DNA of 64,000 nt, taken from assembly GCA_964501335.1 (NCBI GenBank), contig CAZCTC010000019.1, forward strand, positions 53,623 through 117,622, given 5' to 3'. Source of the stretch: CAZCTC01 sp964501335. Lineage in GTDB: Bacteria; Chloroflexota; Anaerolineae; B4-G1; SLSP01. Below the pieces are notes generated by a model. That model did not search any database. It was not told where the DNA came from and worked only from the letters and a program-made list of their open reading frames with translations. Shown here piece after piece: positions 15,458-23,694 of this stretch. A program made the translations under genes and the position numbers. The first letter of the stretch is position 1. Each line of letters starts with the position of its first letter.

Positions 15458-17968
15458 ATGAAAGTACCTTTAAGCTGGCTTAAAGAATATGTCGAGGTCG
15501 ATATCCCGGTCAAAGAACTGGCCGAACGGCTCACCCTGGCCGGCATGGAAGTCGAAGCCGTCGAAGCCATCGGCTATCCCGAAGCCGAACTTCCCTGGGA
15601 TCGCGAAAAGGTTATCGTCGGCGAAGTCCTGGCCGTCCGCCCCCACCCCGACGCCGACCGCCTGGTCCTCGCCGAGGTCAACTACGGCGGCGCCCAAACC
15701 GAAATCGTCGTCACCGGCGCCCCCAGCCTCTACGAGCGCAAAGGGCAGGAAGAACTGCACCTCAAAGTCGCCTTCGCCTGGGAAGGAGCCACGCTCTACG
15801 ACGGCCATGCCGAAGGGCTGAACAAGAAAAAGCTCAAGGGCTCCAAAATCCGCGGCGTCCCCTCCCGTGCCATGGTCTGCTCGGAGAAAGAGCTGGGCCT
15901 GACCGATGAACAGACCGACATCATCTATCTGCCGGCAGAAATCCCGGTCGGCACGCCCCTGGTCGATATCCTGGGCGATTACGTCATCGGTTTCGACATC
16001 AAAGGCCCCTTCGGCCATCTGCAATCGGTCTACGGCATCGCCCGCGAAACGGCCGCCCTGCTGGGCAAGCCGCTGCGCCGTACCCCCTTGCAGGCCGGCA
16101 GCCGCCTGGGAATCCAGACTGTCGCCCAAACCGATTTCATCGATCTGGAGATCGCCGATCCCGACCTCTGCCCCCGCTATACCGCCACCTTGATCGAAAA
16201 CGTCAAGATCGGCCCCTCGCCGCTCTGGATGCAGTTGCGGCTGCGCCGGGTCGGGATGCGCCCGATCAACAACATCGTCGACATCACCAACTACGTCATG
16301 CTGGAACTGGGCCAACCGCTCCACGCCTTCGATTATGCCCACCTGCACAGCCGCCCCGACGGCCACACGCCCGCCATCATCATCCGTCGCGCCGCCCCCG
16401 GAGAGCAGATGCACACCCTCGACGGCGAGCTGCGGACCTTCGACGGCCAGATGTTGCTGATTACCGACGGCGCTGGCCCCGTAGCCGTCGGCGGCGTGAT
16501 GGGCGGTCTCGACAGCGAAGTCGAGGCGACCACCCAAACCGTCCTGCTGGAAGCGGCAGCCTTCAACTTCCTCAACGTCCGCCGCACCGCCCAGACGCTT
16601 AAGCTCTTCACCGAATCGGCCGCCCGCTTCGGCAAGCGCGTCGACAGCGACCTGCCCGAACTGGCCGCCGCCCGCGCCGCCGAACTCATGCACCAGCTGG
16701 CCGGCGGCACCGTCCGTCCCACCATGGGCGATCTCTATCCCGGCAAAACGGCTCCCCTGGTCATCGAATACAAGACCGCGCTGGCCGACCGCCTGCTGGG
16801 CGTGGTCATCCCACCGGAAGATCAAAAGCGCATCCTCGCCGCCCTGGAATTCAAGGTCGTCGATAACGGCGCCGTCTGGCAGGTCACCGTACCGGCCCAC
16901 CGCCAGGATGTCCGCCGCCCCGTCGATCTGGTCGAAGATGTGGCCCGGGTCTACGGCTACGATCACTTCCCACGCACCCTGATCCGCGATCCCCTGCCGC
17001 CGCTGCGCCGCAACTTCGCCCTCGAAGGCGAGGAGCATGTCCGCGACCTGCTGGCCCGGCTGGGACTCGATGAAATCATCAGCTACTCGCTGATCGACCC
17101 GGTGAACGAAGCCAAATTGAATCGCACCTACGCCGGCGAAGCGGCCCTGCTGCGCAATTCCCTGGCCCCCGAGCGCTCCCAGATGCGCCGCACGCTCTTC
17201 ACCGGGCTGCTGACCACCGCCTGGAGCAATCTGCGCTACCTCGACCGCATCGCCATCTTCGAGGTCGGGCGGGTCCATCTCAAAGTCGGCGCTCCCGAAC
17301 CCGAAAAGGGGATCACCGGGGTCGCCGAACCGCGCCACCTGGGCATCCTGCTCACCGGCCCTCGCGAGGGCAACAACTGGCAGGCCACCGACCGCAGCCC
17401 GATGGATTACTTCGATCTAAAGGGGATTGTCGAGGCCTTCCTGAAGTCCCTGGGGCTGGAAGCTGCCGCCAAATGGGAACGGGGAGACGACCCGTCCCTG
17501 CATCCGGGACGCTGCGCCCGGGTTTCGTTGGGGGATAAAGTGTTAGGAGTAATGGGGGAACTGCATCCTCGCCTCCGCGCCGCCTTCGACCTGCCCGATC
17601 AGCCCGTCGTGATCCTGGAGTGGGATCTCGACACGCTGCTCTCGGTAGTCAATGCCACGGATAAGAAAGTGGATCCGCTCTCGACCTTCGCGCCGGTCCA
17701 CGAAGACCTGGCCATCGTCGTCGACGAAGCCACTCCGGCACTCGATGTCCAGCGCACCCTGATCCAGGCCGGCTACCCGATGGTCAAGCAGGCGCTGCTC
17801 TTCGACATCTACCGCGGGCCGCAGGTCGGCGAAAACCGCAAAAGCCTCGCCTTCGCGCTCACCTATCAGGCCCCCGACCGGCCCTTGAGCGACGAAGACG
17901 CCGAAAAGATCCGCCAACGGATCATCAAGCGGCTGAAGGATGTGGGAGGAACGCTGAGAGGGGCGTAA
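15458..17968 (+). CDS. pheT: Phenylalanine--tRNA ligase beta subunit
   Basis: An 836-residue beta subunit of normal length. Domains in order: N-terminal MKVPLSWLKEYV, an EMAP/tRNA-binding OB fold (~40-155, EVLAVRPHPDADRLVLAEV), the B3/B4 editing domain (~210-390, MRPINNIVDITNYVMLELGQ; GGVMGG), B5 (~410-480), the catalytic-like core (~490-710, VEDVARVYGYD; RRTLFTGLL) and the C-terminal ferredoxin-fold anticodon-binding domain (~740-836, STFAPVHEDLAIVVDE). ATG follows AGGAG (15445-15449). It is separated from pheS by the YfhO-like gene and followed by a 20-bp hairpin. Confidence 0.97.
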   Translation: MKVPLSWLKEYVEVDIPVKELAERLTLAGMEVEAVEAIGYPEAELPWDREKVIVGEVLAVRPHPDADRLVLAEVNYGGAQTEIVVTGAPSLYERKGQEELHLKVAFAWEGATLYDGHAEGLNKKKLKGSKIRGVPSRAMVCSEKELGLTDEQTDIIYLPAEIPVGTPLVDILGDYVIGFDIKGPFGHLQSVYGIARETAALLGKPLRRTPLQAGSRLGIQTVAQTDFIDLEIADPDLCPRYTATLIENVKIGPSPLWMQLRLRRVGMRPINNIVDITNYVMLELGQPLHAFDYAHLHSRPDGHTPAIIIRRAAPGEQMHTLDGELRTFDGQMLLITDGAGPVAVGGVMGGLDSEVEATTQTVLLEAAAFNFLNVRRTAQTLKLFTESAARFGKRVDSDLPELAAARAAELMHQLAGGTVRPTMGDLYPGKTAPLVIEYKTALADRLLGVVIPPEDQKRILAALEFKVVDNGAVWQVTVPAHRQDVRRPVDLVEDVARVYGYDHFPRTLIRDPLPPLRRNFALEGEEHVRDLLARLGLDEIISYSLIDPVNEAKLNRTYAGEAALLRNSLAPERSQMRRTLFTGLLTTAWSNLRYLDRIAIFEVGRVHLKVGAPEPEKGITGVAEPRHLGILLTGPREGNNWQATDRSPMDYFDLKGIVEAFLKSLGLEAAAKWERGDDPSLHPGRCARVSLGDKVLGVMGELHPRLRAAFDLPDQPVVILEWDLDTLLSVVNATDKKVDPLSTFAPVHEDLAIVVDEATPALDVQRTLIQAGYPMVKQALLFDIYRGPQVGENRKSLAFALTYQAPDRPLSDEDAEKIRQRIIKRLKDVGGTLRGA

Positions 17969-17977
17969 TAGAAATAT

Positions 17978-18020
17978 TATATTTTCGCGCCGCCCCCTTC
18001 GGGGGCGGCGCGAAAATATA
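17978..18020. terminator. 20-bp perfect hairpin between convergent pheT and MBL-fold genes
   Basis: Arms 17978-17997 and 18001-18020 pair without mismatch around a TTC loop, with AT-rich outer ends, suitable as a bidirectional terminator. It is the longest perfect stem in the window. Confidence 0.85.
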
Positions 18021-18024
18021 TCTA

Positions 18025-18759
18025 TTAGAAGAACTTCACCAGATCTTCCGTCCGGATTTTGCCCAGGTTGGCCTGCAACCGCTCCGCCGGGAAGGGATCG
18101 CCGTGCGTCGGATAGACCATCTTGCCGCCGGCATCGAGGATCTTCTGCCAGCTGCGATAGGCCGCCTCCATATCCGTCATAAAGATGGTAGCATAGCGCG
18201 TCCCCAGCTCCAGCAGCATCGTCGAGGCCGCATCCCCACAGAAAACGCTGCCGTCCTTCAACACCAGCACCATATGATCGACCGTATGCCCCGGCGTGTG
18301 GACAATCACCCCCGGCACCCCAATCGTCTCCGGAAAACGGCTGAGCGGCTCGGCAATCACCACATCCCGCTCGCGCCAGGCAAAGGGCGGAAAACTCAAC
18401 GTCCATTTGGGATCCAGCCGCATCTTCACATCGGCGATAAACTTGATCCGTCGGTTGAGATACCCGCCCCCGTGCTTCATATCGTTCTTGCCTTCCGCCA
18501 GCAACGCCGGCGTCAACGGATGCGCCAGGATTGTCACATCGGCATCCCGCACCAACTCGTTCAAAGCCCCGGCATGATCGTCATGGTGATGGGTCAACAA
18601 AACATAGCGAATCTGCTTTAGATCGATCCGGGCCCAGCGCAATGCCTGGCGATATTCCGTATAATCCCGATCGTACCCCGTGTCGATCTGTAAATAGCCG
18701 TTGCGACAGGGGATTAAATAAATTTTGGACAAACCGATTGAAATCGTGACCGGCTGCAT
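18025..18759 (-). CDS. MBL-fold metallo-hydrolase
   Basis: A 244-residue metallo-beta-lactamase-fold protein. The zinc-binding motif THHHDDHAG (H-x-H-x-D-H) is at residues ~55-63, later ligands in HTPGHTVDHMVL (~150) and FCGDA (~168), and the final His in YPTHGDPF (~217). It is most like the broad glyoxalase II/hydrolase group and lacks the extra domains of RNase J or flavodiiron proteins. The substrate cannot be inferred. GGAGGTG (18764-18770) precedes ATG. It is likely monocistronic, ending against the hairpin shared with pheT. Confidence 0.88.
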   Translation of the reverse strand: MQPVTISIGLSKIYLIPCRNGYLQIDTGYDRDYTEYRQALRWARIDLKQIRYVLLTHHHDDHAGALNELVRDADVTILAHPLTPALLAEGKNDMKHGGGYLNRRIKFIADVKMRLDPKWTLSFPPFAWRERDVVIAEPLSRFPETIGVPGVIVHTPGHTVDHMVLVLKDGSVFCGDAASTMLLELGTRYATIFMTDMEAAYRSWQKILDAGGKMVYPTHGDPFPAERLQANLGKIRTEDLVKFF

Positions 18760-18828
18760 CCTTCACCTCCGAGGACTGAAAAGAGCATAGCCTTCATTTT
18801 AACCTTAAACCCCAAAAAGCCATAAAAC

Positions 18829-19818
18829 CTATCGTTCAAAAACAGAGCCGATCCCCCCAAACAAATCCTCAGCGCCCGCCACCGGCCGCCCGGCATCAAA
18901 CAACAGATACCGGGCCTGCTCATAAGGATGCGAATGCGCCCCGCTGGCCACCCGCAATTGCCGTCCACCAAAGAGTCCCTGATACCCACCACGGCACCCA
19001 ATATGCCCCGTCACCAGCACCTTCTGAGGTGCAAAACCAGCCCCTAACACCGCTAAAAAAGCAGCCAGGTGCCTGGCGTATTTCTCCTCACCGTACTGCT
19101 TTTCATTTCCCGTGAAAAAAGCCGCCCACAACCGTTGAAAAGCCGTATGGGTCCCCGCCAGAAAACCGATCAGGAAATCGTCATAACGAGGATCCGCCGG
19201 ATCGGAAACCCCGAAATAGTACTGCATCACATCGGCATAGGGCACACGGACAGCTTTACCCAATCCGCAGCGTATCGACTCCAGGCGATCCGGCGGTATC
19301 GCCGCCACCACCGCATCCAATACCGCCTGATGGGAAAAATCGGCCAGCAATTCCAGGACAGTCGCCTGTTGAGTCTCCTCAAAAGCGCCCGCGTGACAGA
19401 GAGACACCCCGGCCCGGGTCCGCACATAGAACGGTAAACCGTCAAACCACGACAACACCGCCGCCCGCTGTTCCCCCATCGCTCGCTCAAAACGGGGCGT
19501 ATAAAGTTGCTCCCCTTTGCTCAGCGTGGCATGATAAATATGCGGCAACTCGTGATTCCCCAACAGCACGATCAGACGCGGCCCCAGCTCAGCCTGCAGT
19601 GCCATCAAATCCATCACGATCGCCATCGAGGCATCCTGGTCTTCCGGGCCGTCGCTGTGAATAAAATCCCCGGTCACCACCAGCGTCTCCGCCAGCCCCC
19701 GCGCCCGCAACGCCAGAAAGACATCGCGATAACGGGCATAGAGCGGCCAATCCCCATGCAGATCGGTTACCACCATGGTGGTTCCCGCCTCCAATGTCAC
19801 GATTCGGCGGCCCTCCAT
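18829..19818 (-). CDS. Calcineurin-like metallophosphoesterase
   Basis: A 329-residue phosphoesterase with the metal-binding set of the PPP/calcineurin family: TDLHGDW (D-x-H-G) near residue 18, VVTGDFIHSDG (~46) and LLGNHELPH (~82), followed by CHAGAF (~133) and GHIGCRGGYQG (~275). It may dephosphorylate proteins or small molecules; the sequence does not say which. It begins two bases after the stop of the HAD hydrolase, so the two are co-transcribed and probably translationally coupled. Both are phosphatase families. The start was chosen because it abuts the upstream stop. Confidence 0.87.
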   Translation of the reverse strand: MEGRRIVTLEAGTTMVVTDLHGDWPLYARYRDVFLALRARGLAETLVVTGDFIHSDGPEDQDASMAIVMDLMALQAELGPRLIVLLGNHELPHIYHATLSKGEQLYTPRFERAMGEQRAAVLSWFDGLPFYVRTRAGVSLCHAGAFEETQQATVLELLADFSHQAVLDAVVAAIPPDRLESIRCGLGKAVRVPYADVMQYYFGVSDPADPRYDDFLIGFLAGTHTAFQRLWAAFFTGNEKQYGEEKYARHLAAFLAVLGAGFAPQKVLVTGHIGCRGGYQGLFGGRQLRVASGAHSHPYEQARYLLFDAGRPVAGAEDLFGGIGSVFER

Positions 19819-19819
19819 C

Positions 19820-20659
19820 TCAGCCTTCGCCTACCGGTTCCAGCCCAAACCACTCGACCAGCTTCCGCGCCACCCCCAGCTCATTGTTCGAGACGGTCAG
19901 TTCCCGAGCCAGTTCGAGGATCTCCGGCCGGGCATTGGCCACAGCCACCGGATATCCCACCTGCTGAAAAACGCCCAGATCGTTCAAATTGTCGCCAAAG
20001 TAAGCGATAGCCTCCGCCGCAATCCCCCGTGCAGCCGCCCAGGCCAGCAAAGCCGTATCTTTACGCGCCTGCGGATGGTTGACTTCCACCCAGGTCTGTT
20101 TACCCACCGAAAAAGCCAGATAGGCATCCTCGCCCAACGCTTTGGCCAGTCGCGCCCGCAAAGCCGTCCCGCGCTCTTCCGTATCGCAGACCGAAACCTG
20201 CGCCGGGGTGACCACAAACAGTTCCTCAATCGTCTCCACGGCCTGATAGGGTTGATAAGAACGCGTCGCCATGACCTCTTTCACCACGGCCATCCCTTCC
20301 GCCGAGAGGGGCAAATACCGGGTCACCCCGTCGGTCCCATAGACCAATGGAACATAACCACCTACGGCCATATGGATAGCGGCATTGCGCGCTACAGCCG
20401 GATCGAGCAGCAGACCGGGCTGAATCTCACCGTTACAGATCAAAAAGATGCCGTTCAGACAGATCGCTTCGATCTCCGGACCGAGCAAACTCATCAAACG
20501 GAGCACGGGCCAGGGATTATACCCGGTGACCAGCAAAACGGGCAGCCCATCGGCCGCCAGGGTGCGCAGCACCCGCACCGTCTCACGATGGAGTTCTCGC
20601 TGATCGTCAATGAGGGTCCCTTCGATATCCGTCGCCACCAGACGAATTTTATCGCGCAT
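19820..20659 (-). CDS. HAD superfamily (Cof/IIB-type) hydrolase with Glu in place of the second catalytic Asp
   Basis: A 279-residue Cof-like HAD protein. Motif I is TDIEGTLID (residues 10-18), motif II VLLVTGYN and motif IV FGDNLNDLGVF; between them is the type IIB cap. The usual motif I is D-x-D-G-T, with the second Asp acting as general acid/base; here it is Glu13. Such a change usually slows or alters phosphatase chemistry, so substrate or activity may differ. AAGGAG lies before ATG. It forms a two-gene operon with the metallophosphoesterase. The family is secure; the substrate is unknown. Confidence 0.88.
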   Translation of the reverse strand: MRDKIRLVATDIEGTLIDDQRELHRETVRVLRTLAADGLPVLLVTGYNPWPVLRLMSLLGPEIEAICLNGIFLICNGEIQPGLLLDPAVARNAAIHMAVGGYVPLVYGTDGVTRYLPLSAEGMAVVKEVMATRSYQPYQAVETIEELFVVTPAQVSVCDTEERGTALRARLAKALGEDAYLAFSVGKQTWVEVNHPQARKDTALLAWAAARGIAAEAIAYFGDNLNDLGVFQQVGYPVAVANARPEILELARELTVSNNELGVARKLVEWFGLEPVGEG

Positions 20660-20719
20660 AAGATTCTCCTTTCAGGATGACCGATTCTCGCTCCGCACGA
20701 ACTTCTTTTTCGACCAGTG

Positions 20720-20813
20720 CGGTTAGCATTTTTAGCGCCCCACAAAAGGTCTTTGTTGGGGAAAAAGCGACACGCTGTGCGAAGCAGGAAGAAGAGAGTT
20801 TTTTGTTTGTGTT
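20720..20813 (-). repeat. Dispersed non-coding element, copy C
   Basis: In reverse orientation this matches copy B at 58211-58296, including an exact 22-base block (20767-20788 against 58229-58250) and the flanking CTTTTG-GGG-CGCTAAAAA pattern. The associated GCCGCC hairpin is missing here. Confidence 0.65.
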
Positions 20814-20932
20814 TTTGCACGTATAAGAATGCGCGTAAAAACAGAGGCTTTTCTCTCCCGCTTTTCAGGGCTATCCACACAGATTGGGCTTTTCTTCTCT
20901 TGCTTTTCCGGGCTGCCTGCATAGGCCGATTA

Positions 20933-20966
20933 CTATTTCGCCCGCCTTTTCAGGCGGGCGAAATAG
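20933..20966. terminator. 15-bp perfect hairpin downstream of korB
   Basis: Arms 20933-20947 and 20952-20966 around a TTTC loop, 34 bases after the korB stop on the minus strand. It is the likely end of the korAB transcript. Confidence 0.75.
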
Positions 20967-20999
20967 ATATCAGCGTTGTAAACCCAATGAGGGCAAAAC

Positions 21000-21839
21000 T
21001 TACACCCTGAAGCGGCCGATCACCTGATCCAGGGTCATCGGACCGGCCCCCTCCTGCAATTGCCGCATCCGCTCGCTGTAAGGCAATTCGGACTTGTTCT
21101 GGTAGAAAATCCCCAGATACTGCGTTTCCGTCACCATCGCCAGCTTCATCGCCGCCATGAAATCCTCGGGATTGTGATCCTCAGGCAACGGCGCCGTGTT
21201 GGCTTTGTAATGCTCGTAGGTGTTATTGTAAGTCACGCAAGGGCTCAACACCTGCACAAAAGCAAAACCGGGATGCTGCATGGCCGCCTGGAAGATATCG
21301 ACCATCTGAGTGATCTGGCTGGAGAAGGTCCGCGCCACAAACGACGATCCATAGGTCAACATCATCAGCAAGGGGTTGAGCGGTCCTTCCTGCGTACCGA
21401 AAGGTGCGGCCTTCTTCTTCATCCCTTCCGGACTGGTCGGCGAGGGTTGCCCCTTGGTCAATCCGTAGATATTGTTATCCATCACGATATAGGTGATGTC
21501 GATGTTGCGCCGGGCGGCATGGGGCAAATGCCCTCCGCCAATGCTGAAGCCGTCGCCGTCGCCGCCGACGGCAATCACCTTCAGAGCCGGATTGGCCAGC
21601 TTAATCCCGGTGGCCAGCGGCAAGGCCCGCCCATGCACCCCATGGACCCCATAAGCATTCACATGGTCGGGCAACCGGCTGGAACAACCGATCCCCGACG
21701 CAATCACAATCTCTTCAGGAGCCAGATCCAATCCGGCCAGCGACCGCATCAACGCCGCATGGACGCCGTAATCACCACATCCCGGGCACCAGATCGGCTT
21801 CAATTCATTGCGATAGTCATTCGGTTTATGGGGGCTCAT
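21000..21839 (-). CDS. korB: 2-oxoacid:ferredoxin oxidoreductase, beta subunit
   Basis: A 279-residue thiamine-diphosphate-binding subunit. WCPGCGDYG near residue 18 and GIGCSSR are typical of the beta subunit. The ThDP/Mg motif is GDGDGFSIGGGH followed by NNIYGLTKGQPSPTS. The enzyme oxidatively decarboxylates a 2-oxoacid to the acyl-CoA, reducing ferredoxin; KorB-like sequences usually act on 2-oxoglutarate, but the substrate is not certain. Its ATG overlaps the korA stop by four bases (ATGA), showing translational coupling. It points to anaerobic or ferredoxin-based central metabolism. Confidence 0.93.
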   Translation of the reverse strand: MSPHKPNDYRNELKPIWCPGCGDYGVHAALMRSLAGLDLAPEEIVIASGIGCSSRLPDHVNAYGVHGVHGRALPLATGIKLANPALKVIAVGGDGDGFSIGGGHLPHAARRNIDITYIVMDNNIYGLTKGQPSPTSPEGMKKKAAPFGTQEGPLNPLLMMLTYGSSFVARTFSSQITQMVDIFQAAMQHPGFAFVQVLSPCVTYNNTYEHYKANTAPLPEDHNPEDFMAAMKLAMVTETQYLGIFYQNKSELPYSERMRQLQEGAGPMTLDQVIGRFRV

Positions 21840-23605
21840 GCCTGGCCTCCTTCTTCAACAATCATCGCCTTAAGGGCATTGTAAATCTCCGACACCTTGA
21901 ACGGGATTCCCTGCGCTTTGGCCAGATGATGAACCCGTACCGTGCCGCACTGCATCACATCGTAATAGCGATGCTCGACAATCCGGGCAAACTGATTGTT
22001 GAAATTCAGTTCCGGCACCAGGATTGCCTTTTTGTTCTGCAAGAAAGCCCGGATCGCCTTGTCGGGCATCGGCATCAGGCAGTGAGGATAAAGCGCCTCA
22101 ATCTTGAACCCTTCGGCCTGCAACTGAGCCATCGCTTCACGGACCGCCCCACGGGTACTGCCCCACCCCATCACACCGAAAACGGCATCCTCATCACCCC
22201 AACGCCGCACCGCGGTCGCCCAATCCTCCATCAACGTCCGCGCCGCCTCGATCTTCTGGCGTCGCTTCTGCATCATCTTCTCATGCGTCTCCGGGCTGTA
22301 ATCCGGATGGGCATGCTCATTGTGCTCCAGGCTCTCGGCGATATAAATACCGCCCGGCGTCCCCGGAATAGCCATCGGCGAAACACCATCGTCCGTATAG
22401 CGATAGCGCTTGTAATCCGCCAATTCTTCAGGCGTGGGTTGCCGGCGTTCCAACGTGCCGTTCCATAAAGCCTGCGGTTCCGGCATCGATTCCAACCGCA
22501 CCGACATCGTCTGATCGGTCAGCACAAAGACCGGAATCTGGAAATATTCCGCCAGACTGAAGGCATTGATCATCTGATAGTAGCTATCCCGCACCGAATC
22601 GGGCGCCAGCACAATCCGGGGAGCCTCATCGTGTCCGCCGTACATCGCCAGATAGAGATCGCCCTGCCCCGTCTTGGTCGGCAACCCGGTAGAAGGGCCG
22701 CCGCGCTGCACATCGACCAGCACCATCGGAATTTCCGTCATACTGGCCAGTCCCAACGCCTCGATCATCAAAGCAATTCCCGGCCCGGAAGAGGCCGTCA
22801 TCGAGCGCTTCCCGGCAAACGAAGCCCCGATGATCATATTGATCGAAGCGATTTCATCTTCAGCCTGCACCAGCGTGCCGCCGAAACTGGGGAGATACTT
22901 CGCCAGCGATTCCATCACCGGCGTCGCGGGGGTAATAGGATACCCGGCAAAGAACTCACACCCGCCGGCCAGCGCTCCCAGGAACACAGCATCCGATCCG
23001 GAAAGCACCAGCTGGCCTTCGGCTTTCTCCGGCAAGGCCACGGCAAAGGGCACCGGGTCAGGATATTGTTTTTGTACATACTCATACCCACGGCGCAAGG
23101 CTTCCAGATTCTTGGGTAACGCATCCTTATGCCCGCCCAGGTGCCGTTGCATGGCCGACTCGGCCCGCTCCAGCCCCAGCCGGAAGAACCAGGCCAGGGC
23201 GCCGACCATCACCAGATTCTTGCCCCGCATCCATTCGATTTCCTGGGCGATTTCCGTGGCAGGCACCGCATACTGCAACCGCTCCGCCTCGAATCCGGAA
23301 ACCGCCTTGGGATCGTAAAGCAAAGCCGTGGTCGGCGTAATATCAACCTGATTCTCATCCCAGGCATCCTGATTCATCGCCACCAAAACATCGACCGTAT
23401 CGCCTTCTGAATAGATGCGACAGGTTCCCATCCGCAATTGGTAGAGTACCTGTCCGCCCCGGATCTCGGCAGGAAAGGTACGGTAGGTGTAGACTTCCAT
23501 CCCCGCGTGGGCCGCTGCCTGGGTTAAAATATCCCCGATGGTAAGCGTCCCTTCGCCGGCTTCACCGCCGATGCGAATGACGACTGAGGGAAAGGGTTCC
23601 GGCAT
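21836..23605 (-). CDS. korA: 2-oxoacid:ferredoxin oxidoreductase, fused gamma-alpha subunit
   Basis: A 589-residue fusion. Residues ~1-190 are the gamma domain (IRIGGEAGEGTLTIGDIL; FPAEIRGGQVLYQ), and ~205-589 the alpha subunit (FFAGYPITPATPVME; GPGIALMIEALGLA; PMVLVDVQRGGPSTGLPTKTGQGDL). These bind CoA/2-oxoacid and complete the active site with KorB. The start was moved to the ATG at 23605 because AGGAGG lies six bases upstream; the frame is open another 15 codons upstream without a site. A promoter with a palindrome in its spacer lies upstream. No separate delta ferredoxin subunit gene is adjacent. Confidence 0.93.
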   Translation of the reverse strand: MPEPFPSVVIRIGGEAGEGTLTIGDILTQAAAHAGMEVYTYRTFPAEIRGGQVLYQLRMGTCRIYSEGDTVDVLVAMNQDAWDENQVDITPTTALLYDPKAVSGFEAERLQYAVPATEIAQEIEWMRGKNLVMVGALAWFFRLGLERAESAMQRHLGGHKDALPKNLEALRRGYEYVQKQYPDPVPFAVALPEKAEGQLVLSGSDAVFLGALAGGCEFFAGYPITPATPVMESLAKYLPSFGGTLVQAEDEIASINMIIGASFAGKRSMTASSGPGIALMIEALGLASMTEIPMVLVDVQRGGPSTGLPTKTGQGDLYLAMYGGHDEAPRIVLAPDSVRDSYYQMINAFSLAEYFQIPVFVLTDQTMSVRLESMPEPQALWNGTLERRQPTPEELADYKRYRYTDDGVSPMAIPGTPGGIYIAESLEHNEHAHPDYSPETHEKMMQKRRQKIEAARTLMEDWATAVRRWGDEDAVFGVMGWGSTRGAVREAMAQLQAEGFKIEALYPHCLMPMPDKAIRAFLQNKKAILVPELNFNNQFARIVEHRYYDVMQCGTVRVHHLAKAQGIPFKVSEIYNALKAMIVEEGGQA

Positions 23606-23640
23606 ATATCCTCCTGATGCAAAATAGAGCTCGACGTTCC

Positions 23641-23669
23641 AGAATATCATTGCGTTTCCGCAATATCAG
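23641..23669 (-). promoter_or_regulatory. Candidate korAB promoter with an operator-like palindrome in the spacer
   Basis: On the minus strand: CTGATA (23664-23669), a 17-base spacer and TATTCT (23641-23646). ATTGCG-TTTC-CGCAAT (23649-23664) fills the spacer, a common place for a repressor site. The -35 match is only 4 of 6. Confidence 0.4.
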
Positions 23670-23694
23670 GTTCACAAAAAAACGCCGGAACCGG

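Larger units (their letters stand above)
20660..20999. other. 340-bp intergenic region holding element copy C and a hairpin
   Basis: No convincing gene is present. The region lies upstream of the HAD gene and downstream of korB, both on the minus strand. It contains copy C of the dispersed element (20720-20813), a T-rich stretch with repeated CTTTTC, CTCT and GGGCT strings, and a 15-bp hairpin at 20933-20966 near the korB stop. A ~97-codon open frame here overlaps the repeat and is rejected. Confidence 0.6.

Noticed and set aside
15470..17338. 622-codon open frame antisense to pheT
   Set aside because: Shadow of a well-supported gene; the composition is biased and no motif is present.
18829..19818. 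SbcD/Mre11 partner for the SbcC-like ATPase
   Set aside because: It is distant and lacks the Mre11 layout, being closer to PPP-type phosphatases and paired with a HAD gene.
20717..21010. 97-codon open frame between the HAD gene and korB
   Set aside because: Overlaps dispersed element copy C and a hairpin, and the translation looks random.
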